A stretch of 64,000 nt of DNA from the NCBI GenBank assembly GCA_947034885.2, contig OX344750.2, positions 40,782,821 through 40,846,820 of the forward strand, read 5' to 3'. Positions 32,703-42,594 of this stretch are shown in pieces (positions within the stretch are counted from its first letter, which is position 1; each line of letters begins with the position of its first letter). The notes under the pieces are model-generated. The model saw only the letters and a program-made list of their open reading frames with translations. It was not told the DNA's origin and did no database searches. Source of the DNA: Thuidium tamariscinum (lineage: Eukaryota > Streptophyta > Bryopsida > Hypnales > Thuidiaceae). Both the position numbers and the translations under genes were made by a program.

Positions 32703-33503
32703 TCAATTCCCGTGACTACTCGCATCGGAATGGCTATTGCCTTCATCAGAATGGCTACCATCACTCAGCTTCCATTCACTCTGAATGAATTCAAAGCAAG
32801 TTCATTGGAATCACGTCCCTACAACTAATCTCACACAGATTACTAATCTTCCTAGCTAAAACGACCAGTAGCACTGCTAGCGTCGTTCAATCAGTTCTCC
32901 ACAACGTGACTGGAATCGCAATTTCGTGTACAACCGCATTGACATACAAAGCTCCTCAACTGATTTTCGCTTGTGAGGGACAACTTGAATCTCATCATCT
33001 CTCATGGTCCATAGGATCGTTCATACACAAGCGTTGCAATGTTGTACTCAGTGTATATTAGGGCGTTCGTTGGAATAATAGTACTCCCTCATATTCATTA
33101 CCAAGTTTGGACTACTTTGTGATTTTGGCAGCCTACAACTTCAAATGAAGGTGTACTCTTTAGTGAAGGACACCACAAACGTGCTTTGCTTCCATGCCTT
33201 CCCATGCAAATTCAGCCGTCACACTTTTTTATACCATCTAGTACTACAGAGAAGTCAGAAAGTAGCCGCCAGTATTTCAGAAGTCATTAATTTCCTAGAA
33301 GCCAATTCTTATTATGAATATAGACATGAAGGAATCACTACATTCCTAGCCACTGTCAGGTGTGGAAGCGTAAATGGAGCTTCTATACTTAATTCCGCTC
33401 TTTGCAACCATGCTGCTTCATTTCATATTCTGTTCTCATTATTTTATTTGCATACCTATGAGTGGCAATTAGTGCCTGCTCTCTTTTCGAGCCTCCTACT
33501 ATA

Positions 33504-36130
33504 AGGCTAATGACTTTGGATGCTAGTCAAGCTGCGAACATTTGATTATTAGAAACTTGGTATTACACCTTAGTAGTTAGTACAATAGAATACTATGTAT
33601 AGTATTACAAAAAATTTCTAAAAAGTATATACTTAGTTGACTACCCACTATGAAAAATGTTTTTCAATTGGTAATTTGTTGTGGATACTCCTAGGGTAGC
33701 TTGCCTAATTGCCGACATTTTTTTTAAGCTACCCATTTCCGAATACCTTGATTTTTATTCCGGAACCCCTTCCTAAACATTTCTATTTCATTCGTAAATT
33801 CTCAAAATTGGCTTGTAACTAACCGCCAGCACTCCCCATACATTGAGAAGGGGGCCGGAAGGTTTTTATATTTAAGACTAATTGATGCAGTCATGTAGGA
33901 AATCCCTACATTAGTTCATCAAAGGAATGATGAACTGACGTACTAAAGGCCTTCTACTTGTCCAAGTATAGGCCACCAGATTTCTAGTTATGGTTATTCT
34001 TTTTAAATATTTCACCCAAGTATGATAGTTAAGTGAACATATTGAAGAAGTTAACTTATTAAGCCATTAATTTACAATAGCCAATACAATTTAAATAGAA
34101 AATGGCAAGTTATCAGAAAATGAAGGGCACATTCAATCACATACTAGTTGACTTTTCTTCTACCCATTACATGCTTTGGAAATGCTCAATTCTTTAGAAA
34201 ATTCTTAGATTGGAATCAATTGATAAGTAGACCTAACTATCCTCTTAGTAGTGGATAATTACTTCAATTTAGGATTATTTGAATGAAAAAGAACAAGCTT
34301 GATTGAATAGTTAGTGATAGGAAAGTAATTAGAAGTTTATACCAATGAAGAGATAATAAAATAAAAAAGAGTAGAAAAAATAATTAAAATATGTTGAAGT
34401 GATGAAGTTTCTACGGAAAAATTAAAACCTATATTGGTATAGATGGTGATGTTCGAAAGTAGCCAATGGATGAGTTTCCATATCATTATTGAAATGAAAA
34501 ATTATCCTATCAAATAACTACTTTAATCATTGATTGGCATCCTTCAAAAGTAAATTCTTACTTAAATGCTTTAACGTTCTTGTTTTGAATGATGAATAGA
34601 GGATTTGCAAGCATTGTTTAGTTCAACTAATTTTCCATTTTCCCAATAGAATACTTCAATCTTGAGAAGACAATTTTCTTAAATGACAAATTTCATGAAA
34701 TTGTGGTAGCTAATATTTCTATAGAAAGATATGAGCAAAAATTCTCAAAAATTCTAGAAAGGATTGAGGTGTGAAGGAATTAAACAAATTCATCTTAAAA
34801 AAATGGAACAAATCACATTTTGATTTTGTTGCATTTGTGGATAATACTTGGGAATGTTTTGAACTTTTGGAAAAATATATTTAATCCCTAAGCCCCCAAG
34901 GCATTTTCTAGGATTTTTTGCTTCAAAGAACTTTTAAAATTGTCAATTCTAATGCATTGATCTAAAATTTGTGCAAGATTAATTTTTTTTTCTTGAAAAT
35001 TTAACCATAGGATCTTATATTTAACTTATGTGAGATGATGCAATAAAAATTTTGTGCAGTTTGACCATATAGATTGAAAGATATATGCATTCAAAGTTAT
35101 AAAGGGAAAGGGGGGCTAATTAGAAAATTTTGAAGCTTTTATAAAAAAATTCTTCAACAGTTATGTTCAAAAATAAACAAATAGATGTTCTAAAGAAAAA
35201 CATATTTAATATTTTTAATTTTTTACAATAATATGTGATCTACACTAATATTAAAAAAAGGGCAATTTGAGTGCATGTATAAGACAGATTTTTTAAATAT
35301 TTTTGGAAATTTAATTGATAGTTTATGTACTGTTAGAAGGTAATGTCGGATTCTACTTTTCACAACAAAACTTGTTCTTTGGAGCTAGAAATTATATAAA
35401 TCAATGATAATGTGATTTTTTTTATTAAGATATAAAGTTTTCATTAGTATTTTGGCTTTAAATCTTGAATCTTTTAAATTTGTTAATCTTGTAACAATGA
35501 TGAGGTTAAATGTGACTTGATGAATGACTTTCTAGACTACTATAGAAATGAAGAATGAACTTTGGATTGAAAAATCAAATCATTTTTGGCAAGGTATCTT
35601 GTTGATGGGTCTCACTGTCTTTTGAGAATTAACTAGGTATAAAGTACCTTGTAAGCCTAAATAGCATTTGAAAGTCAAACCACAATTTCCAAATATTGTT
35701 TTTATTTTTTTATTTTTTTTAGAACATAACCAAGAAATTTTAGCTCCAACAATCTACATTTTATTGCATCTTGATTCTTTTGAAAATTCTTTATATCATA
35801 ATTTTTTCCAATGTCACACTTTAAAGGTACCACTTTTGAACTTATTTTCTATAAAATTTTCCATAAAATTCCTCTTTGGTGTGAGCTAAAAGACTATGAG
35901 AATTATAGTATAGTATTTTTTACTATAATATCCATTTTTGTTCAAATTTTCATATATTTTAAATCATTTTTATTATTATGATAATGTTTACAAAGAAATT
36001 CATTTTAAAATCATATATTTTTTAGTTTAAATTATAAATACAAATTTCTAATATAAAATCATAAATGAAGAAAATATCAAAATATTTTGGAATGCATTTT
36101 TTAAAATAGAAATTGTCTAGTGAAGTTTAA
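33504..36130. other. AT-rich intergenic stretch, nothing firm
   Basis: Near 34884 the text TTTAATCCCTAAGCCCCC resembles the start of a TTAA-type element, and the region 35063-35100 (ACCATATAGATTGAAAGATAT) is shared with 46856-46880. No right end was found. There are no coding patterns. Confidence 0.4.
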
Positions 36131-36689
36131 CCCCTAAATTCAAAGACTCCAATTTTAGGCAACATAGCAATGTTGGGCAGCCCACTATAAATGGATTTTT
36201 TTTGGAAAAATTTACAAAACATATGCCTAAGGAGTAGTTTTTAAGTCCCAACAATTTTCATAACTATTGACTACATGGTTAAAAAAATATTGTATGATAT
36301 GTGATTTTCATTGCTTAGTAGGCAGCCTAAGCAACTCAAAAACTTCTCAAAAAAATATTTTCTATGAAAATAGAATTTTGATATTCATTCTTTAGATTTA
36401 TATAGATATAAGAAGCTTTGAATCATTCCAATTGGAATAATGAAATGAAAGCTATGAAAAGTTTTTGTTTGCTAGTAGATATGTGGAGTCTCTAAAAACC
36501 CTACCTTCCTATAAACTAAAAGTTCTCATAACTTTCATCTCATTGATCTAAATGGAATGATTCAAAGTGATTTATGTATATATCAACTAAAAGAATCAAT
36601 TTCAAATTTCTTTAAAAAGTGTTTTTTTAGAGAAGTTTTTTGAGCTACTCGAGCTTCCAACCAAGCCCAAATGTGATATGTCTTAAGAG
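36131..36689. mobile_element. 559-bp TTAA-flanked fold-back element
   Basis: TTAA lies at 36127-36130 and 36690-36693. The starts CCCCTAAATTC and (inverted) CTCTTAAGAC are only weakly alike, but the interior is a long imperfect inverted repeat. The text around AGCTTTGAATCATTCCAATTGG is mirrored by AAATGGAATGATTCAAAGTG, and CATAACTTTCATCTCATTGA mirrors ATGAAATGAAAGCTATG. Related sequence lies at 58115-58560. It is non-coding. Confidence 0.6.
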
Positions 36690-36752
36690 TTAATCTTTAT
36701 AGATGATTGATTAGAAATGCCCATTTAGAACTTCAAATATACTATGTTAACC

Positions 36753-36780
36753 AAAAAATTAAATTAAATTAAATTAAATC
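36753..36780. repeat. (AAATT)n microsatellite
   Basis: About five tandem AAATT units run to TTAAATCC. Confidence 0.85.
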
Positions 36781-36817
36781 CACCAAAAAATGACCCCCAA
36801 AATTTAACCTGATTTTC

Positions 36818-37054
36818 AAGGGTTTCTATTGTGTGAGCTTAGAAGTGTGAGCCTAAAAGCCTAGAAGCCTATGCACCGATGACATAAGTGTCTATATTAT
36901 AGTAATTTTTATGTTAATAGTGCATATATGCTATAAATACTTATATCATATGTGTTTATGTTATAAACACCTTCAATGGTTGCATGATACCTACTTATAT
37001 ATATACTCAAGAGTCACATGCTCACACTTTCATGTTCACATACTAGCATCGTTG
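36818..37054. mobile_element. 237-bp Mutator-like MITE, copy 4
   Basis: The right end CACATACTAGCATCGTTG is intact; the left end CTATTGTGTGAGCTTAG is diverged. The flanks CCTGATTTTC (36808-36817) and CCTAATTTTC (37055-37064) match at 9 of 10. The interior has the family motifs TATAAACACCTTCAATGG. It is non-coding. Confidence 0.75.
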
Positions 37055-37064
37055 CCTAATTTTC

Positions 37065-38011
37065 ACTCTATAAACATTCATAATTGTATGAAATACAATA
37101 ATTGTGGCACCAAAAAAATAATTTTAGATTGAGAACATTTTCATTTACTCCTATTTTAGTCACTAAAAACTAATTCTATGTGCTTGTCTTTAAAAAAAAG
37201 TCCATATATATAAAACTAATTCTTGTAATAGTCTATACATTTATCTTTGAGAGTCAATAAATCAATGTTGATAGACATTAGTTGTCAAAATAAATACACA
37301 TATGTCTTCTTAATACGCTTCTTAATTAAGTTCTTGTATCTTTTATCCAAAAATAGTATTAAAAATTATAATATTTTGTATGGTATTTATATTGAAGTGC
37401 ATACACCTCCCTCAAATCAACTTTGTGGTCATGTTTGTGACATGGTTATTGAGACACCAAACTATGCACCCACATGACAAAAGAATACATCTCCTAGAGA
37501 TGTTTCAAAATATTGTACAAAGAATATGCTATAATCACCTTCTAAGGATTTCTTTTACTGAGATGCTCTATTGTCATTTGTAATTTATTACTTTCAAGAG
37601 GTTGTTGCTTGAGTGGCATGTTTGAAAAGTTTTGAAAGAACATTCCATTGACTCTTTTTCTATTTTTCCATCATTTATTAGGATGAAAATTCTTAAAAAC
37701 TTTTTAAGAGCCTTGTGTAGAGAGTAGTGAAGTACCATTCAAAAAGTCTATTCTTAATGGTGACTTCTAATGTTATTTTTTAGAGAAATTTTCTTATTAG
37801 AAGGACCATTGATTTTATTTTGTTTAGGATCTCTTTGTAGATGTATCACTAAGAAAAGTTAAATTAAATTTCATTCATATCAAACACCAAGACTAAGGTC
37901 ATTGAAAGGATGTTTCTACAAGAGAATGATAGATAAAAAGAAAAATTGGCTAAATTCTTCTCAAATTATGTGTCATGAAGTTGTTTTATGTAGTTTTGAA
38001 AGAAGTATTGT
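37065..38011. other. AT-rich intergenic stretch, nothing recognised
   Basis: Open frames at 37247-37477 and 37380-37583 overlap in different frames and lack motifs. No repeat ends were identified. Confidence 0.35.
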
Positions 38012-38015
38012 TTAA

Positions 38016-38238
38016 CCCTTGAAGGACGGACCGGTGGCCGCGAAAACTATGCATTTTGATACTGTGTGACATCACCTACTTTGAAAAAGCCAAATATATG
38101 CATTGGAAGTCAAAGTATTGTAGAAGATCTTCCCTTTCCACCTCCAATACCAAGAATAAAAAATTGCATTTCAGTCCTGGAAGGAAAGATTCTTTGTCAT
38201 TCAGCGGGACCCCAAACGTCCGCAGCGACGTTCAAGGG
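38016..38238. mobile_element. 223-bp TTAA-type MITE, well preserved
   Basis: Perfect TTAA lies on both sides (38012-38015 and 38239-38242). The ends are CCCTTGAAGGACG and CGACGTTCAAGGG. The interior runs in the opposite orientation to the 19892 and 41773 copies (CCGGTGGCCGCGAAAAC at the left). It is non-coding. Piggybac-like by TTAA target and CCC start; no transposase of that type is present in the window. Confidence 0.8.
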
Positions 38239-38242
38239 TTAA

Positions 38243-41200
38243 AAAGTTTTCATGAGCTTTTCATTTTCTATTATTGTAGAACAATGAGAAGGTTCCTAGA
38301 AACTTTTTAGCAATCAAGAGTCAAAGATATTTAGAAATAGAAAGTAGTTCAAATTCAAGGGCCATCCTAAACTACCTCAAGAACTACAAATAAACTAATA
38401 AATATGCAAGATTAAGAAAATCATCAAGGTTTGGTATAGTGTAGATAAACTTGATCTATCTTGTTCTTTAGTCCAATAATCATTGAAAAAGCATCTTGGC
38501 TAGAAGATTGTAAACTAAAAGAGAAAATAATTATTCAATCCTACCCATTTAAAGCTACATGAAGTTTGTTTCAAACCCTTTCAACCATCAATGATTGAAG
38601 GCACTTGTAGATAGAAGTTTTGCATGGAACTTCCTCAATGATCACAAAAGAAAAAGTTTTGCTAAATCCTAAGCTTTGGAATATTAGCTAACTTGTTTTT
38701 ATTTAATTACAAAATCTTGTGAAGACATATAAGGATTCTATTTTTTTTTAATAATTGATAAAATTTAATAAATATTGGTAGCATTATTTAATCCCAATTC
38801 CAATTTTTATATTGATTTTTTTACATTCTACAAATAAGTATATTTAAATATAAATAGATTCCATTCCTAATTAAGACTTCTAACATTCTAAGACTACTCT
38901 TGAGCGAGCCAAATTTTTTTTCCAAAAAAGCTTGGATAAACGTGTGTTTAGACTTTAGAATTAACCTTTTCAATCTTTTCAAGATTTCAAGTTGAAAAAA
39001 AGACATTATCAATTTTGAATTTGATTTTCCAAGTATAAAATGACAACTCAATTAATTGTTGCTATTTTAAAAACTAACCCCTAGAATTTTGTTTTGACTC
39101 CTCTCCAAACCTTGTTGGCCAACAATTTTGATAGTCCTCTTGCAATTGTTACATACTTCCATATTCAATTTTGAATTTTTTTTCTTGCCTACAATATAAA
39201 ATTAGGTAAATTCTAGATATATATGAAAGTTTGCGCTTTGGTGTATGTATTCTAAGGTGGTATGAAAATTTTATTCACAATATGATTGGCCAAATTTGTG
39301 TTTGGAATAGGCATTTAAACCTTTGTTGTGATTTCTAGATAAAAGAAAGAGAGAAAGAATTTATTTGTAATCCAATTTCATTGAAATGAGATAAATATAT
39401 ATAATTGTGACCTTTTTTTATACAAATCCCAAAACACTCTTGCCAAAAATTTATCTTGAGTTGCTACAGTATACACCTATTTTCAAACTTCAAAATTTCA
39501 AAGTTTGTTCTTATTGTATTATATCTAAAAAAAAAGTATAAAAAGATAATCATCAATATTCTTTCAACTTCTAATAAATACAAGTAAAATCTAGATTATT
39601 TAATACTAAAAATAATTTTCAATTGCTTAATTAGATGCAATTAGATGTAGTTACTTTAGGGCAATTGAAAAAAAATTGTTCTTACATATAGGCTTGGGCA
39701 AATGAATGTCTAGAACGAACCTTTCTATATTAGTCTAAATGTCAAGGGAAAATAGCTTGTACCTAGAATTGTCCTTTCTATTGTCATCTAAAGTTTTAAA
39801 TGAAAAATAAGTGTTTAAAATGGGCCTTCCTTTGTTAGCTAAGACTCTAACATGAAAGAACATGAGTTTGAAATGACCCTTCCTACTTGAGTCTAAATAC
39901 ATAGATAAAAACCCTTATGCCTTTTTAAATTAGGCCTTCATATCTTAGTTTAGATTCATCTTGATTTTATAGTAAAAATTTTCATATAAAAAAATATTTT
40001 TCTATTAAATTCAAACTTGTGTTTGGAATTTTTTTGAGCTTTACCAACTACAAATGTACAATTCTCATAATCAAGTGTTTTTTCAAATATGTAGTCTAGT
40101 TATTTTTACTACGAATAGAATATGTATACATATAATTTTTTATTTTTCATGGTTTATCCCCTTATATTTTTTCTTATTTTTACAACCAAAATTTTTAATA
40201 ACTATCATTTTTTCCCAAACCAGAGTTCAAAAGGAATTGTTGATCAGTTCATTGCTACTTGATAAAATGGAACTAAATTGCTTACAATATGAAAAATTGG
40301 AAAAAAAAATGAAAAAAAAATGATTGATTGAGGGCTATGTATATATTCCTCTATTGGTTGGTTGGCATTACCAATCCAATGTCCAACCAAAGTAAAAATA
40401 GGTGTCTTGCTTGCCACATCTTCAATGCATATTTCATCTCTCTTACCTATCTTTTCTCAACTCATGGCCAATCATTCACGCCATTGTTGTCTTTGTCATG
40501 TATATAGCTATAGAGTCTATAAGCATGGAAACCTATTCACTTAGTGTTTTTAAGTTTTGAGGCAATTAGATGCAATTGATTACTATACTTTTTGAAGTTC
40601 CTCATTTGCTATAGTCTTCATATTGTGGGAAGGTTGGTTTGTGATTTTTTAAAGTGGGGATTGCTTGTTAAAAATACTAAATATATAGCTGGATTTAAGG
40701 ACAAAGTGTAATTGAGGTAGATACTAATTGCAATGGTGTTGATTGAAAGTGGGATTGGGTTAAATACTAATTGCAACAATTATGATTAAAAGCTTGGAGA
40801 CACAACAAGATTTTCAATGGAAACTAAAAAAAAGTATGAATGGAGGTTGGAAATTTGGAAAATCAAACATTGCCTTCAAGAATCTAGAGTGTAGGATTTG
40901 AAGTCTTATTTTTGCAACAATATATGCATGCTACATTGCTATGCTTTCTATACATCATATTGTGAAAATGTGATTCATGTTCAAAGAATTTGTTTCAAGG
41001 TCTTACATCAATGGTGTCATGATGAATAGATACTTAGAGGAATATATTGCTCACATCGCCCGTACTTGGGCAATTCTATTGTTCATATTGCCTTGTACAT
41101 CAAGATAGTTGTTTATGTATTACTACACTTTCAACAAGTGAATACTAAAAACCAATACAATTGAATTACAATCATCACCAAATATGTAGTTGAAAAACAT

Positions 41201-41339
41201 GCTTTATGGCCTTGTTACTTAATTACTAAAAAATCATTTGATCAAAATTCTACTGACCTTTTGTCCAAATTGAAACAACCTTTTTGAAGTACTTTCCTAA
41301 AATAGCCACCTGAGTGAATTACCATCAAAACCATTGTCA
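38243..41339. other. AT-rich intergenic stretch, nothing recognised
   Basis: Very low GC with many homopolymer runs. Open frames (38821-39051, 40054-40323) translate to low-complexity sequence. No elements with paired ends were recognised. Confidence 0.35.
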
Positions 41340-41760
41340 GTATAGTAGAAGGATCCATTCTTAACCAGTGCCCCATCAACAATTAGTAGGGTACTATATT
41401 TCCAACCAAGGTTGAAATATATTTCCATTTTTTCCTTAGAATATGTAGTTTTTACTTTTTGAAGGTTTGGACCAATAAATTAATGACAAATAAGTGAGTA
41501 AGAAAGTAGGAAGTAATGAGTGGGAAAGTGGGTCTTAAATGATTGGAATTAGATGGTAGTCATGTGTTAAGCCGAACTTTTGCCTTTCAAAATTCATAGT
41601 AATTTCAGTCCAAGAGATAAAATTACCAAATTTGTTGCAATTTGTATCAATTCTATCAATGCACCTTTGAAAATATTTGCTTTGCCTTGCACCTCTCTAC
41701 ATCATGTCCAGATGTGCTTTTTTTATTGGTTACGGGTCCCTCTACCATACTTTCATAAGT
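41340..41760. repeat. About 420-bp dispersed element, second copy of 22900-23320
   Basis: The shared order of text includes AAAGTAGGAAGTAATGAGTG, AAATGATTGGAATTA, TTTGCCTTTCAAAATTCATA and CACCTTTGAAAATA. It lies immediately left of the TTAA element at 41773. The ends are unclear and the superfamily unknown. Confidence 0.55.
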
Positions 41761-41772
41761 TGATATCCTTAA

Positions 41773-41993
41773 CCCTTAAACGACGCCCAAGCCATTTTCT
41801 GGTCAATGAACTTCAGGGAATCTTTTTATGTCGGACAGAATTGCAATCATTCATCCTTGGAATTAGGGGTGGAAAAGGAAGATCTTCTACAATGCTTTGA
41901 CCTCCAACATGTATTTTTAGATTTTTTTGAACTAATGATTCCCACGGTATCAAAATTCCTCAATTCCACGGCCACCGGCTCGTCGTTTAGGGG
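41773..41993. mobile_element. 221-bp TTAA-type MITE upstream of the aldo-keto reductase gene
   Basis: Perfect TTAA lies on both sides (41769-41772 and 41994-41997). The ends are CCCTTAAACGACG and CGTCGTTTAGGGG. The interior is colinear with 19892-20113. Open frames across it are by-products. Its right border coincides with the change from AT-rich sequence to the GC-richer upstream region of the reductase. Confidence 0.85.
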
Positions 41994-41997
41994 TTAA

Positions 41998-42594
41998 GAA
42001 AAAAACCCGGTCCAAACTTCGATGTGGGAAGAAGACGGAGGATCCAACGAGTCTATCCGGAATCCAATTCCCTGGGAAAAATAATGATGAGCCCCAGATT
42101 CGTGTTGACAATTACCCATTCGCCACGAGCGGAAACCGGAAACTCCCACGGCAACCTCGGCGGGCAACTTGCGCGGGCCATCGAGAAACCAAACAACTAT
42201 GATAATAAGCTTCAACTGATAATGCGACTCGACGCCCAGTTTTTCCTTTTTCGCATCTACACCTGGGGCACCCAATTCCAGCATATTCGCAGCAATCCAA
42301 CCACTTTCAAACTCTTTCCATCTGTTTTCCACAACCACAATCCTCCGCAGAAGCAGCAGCAGCTCCAGTAGGTCTACCATCGAGGGGGAGAGAGCGAGAG
42401 TGAGCGACAGGGGATTTGAGAGATTCGCCGGAATTCGAGGGCACGTTCGTGGAAGAAATCCTCTTGTGCGTGTTGGGCATGTGCCGCTGCCACTGGATTA
42501 CGGCATTCGAATCAGTTCTCAGAAGCGTCATCGCCCGGTAGAGTAAGCTGTCACGAGCAGTAGCCGAGGAAGCACTAGCCGAGACTGAGGCGAC
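41998..42594 (+). promoter_or_regulatory. Upstream and leader region of the aldo-keto reductase gene
   Basis: GC-richer, gene-like composition begins right after the TTAA element and continues into the coding exons, so this probably holds the promoter and 5' leader. Overlapping open frames on both strands (41994-42380 minus and 42024-42371 plus) have no family motif. A short upstream non-coding exon cannot be excluded. Confidence 0.4.

Larger units (their letters stand above)
29153..33501 (-). mobile_element. 4.35 kb pogo/Tigger/jerky-type DNA transposon with terminal inverted repeats
   Basis: The left end AGGTAGGAGGCTCGGAAA and the right end, read inverted, TAGTAGGAGGCTCGAAAA form terminal inverted repeats flanked by TA (29151-29152 and 33502-33503). 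Inside, on the minus strand, lies an HTH-CENPB plus DDE transposase (30993-32702), followed by a long coiled-coil-like tail region broken into pieces. The same termini occur on small elements at 1115-1440 and 7195-7606. Composition is distinctly richer in GC than the AT-rich flanks from about 29450 to 32800. TA targets and transposase type place it in Tc1/mariner sensu lato (pogo branch). Confidence 0.85.

Noticed and set aside
32017-32788. Additional frames on both strands across the transposase N-terminus
   Set aside because: They are alternate-frame shadows of the transposase coding sequence in a GC-rich stretch.
33145-33504. Plus-strand open frame of 119 codons
   Set aside because: It lies inside the 4.35 kb transposon on the strand opposite its transposase and ends in the terminal inverted repeat. 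The translation shows no domain and is probably chance.
41994-42531. Minus-strand open frames upstream of the reductase (128 and 74 codons)
   Set aside because: They overlap plus-strand frames in the GC-richer leader region and carry no recognisable motif. One begins at the end of a TTAA element. They are more likely by-products of composition.
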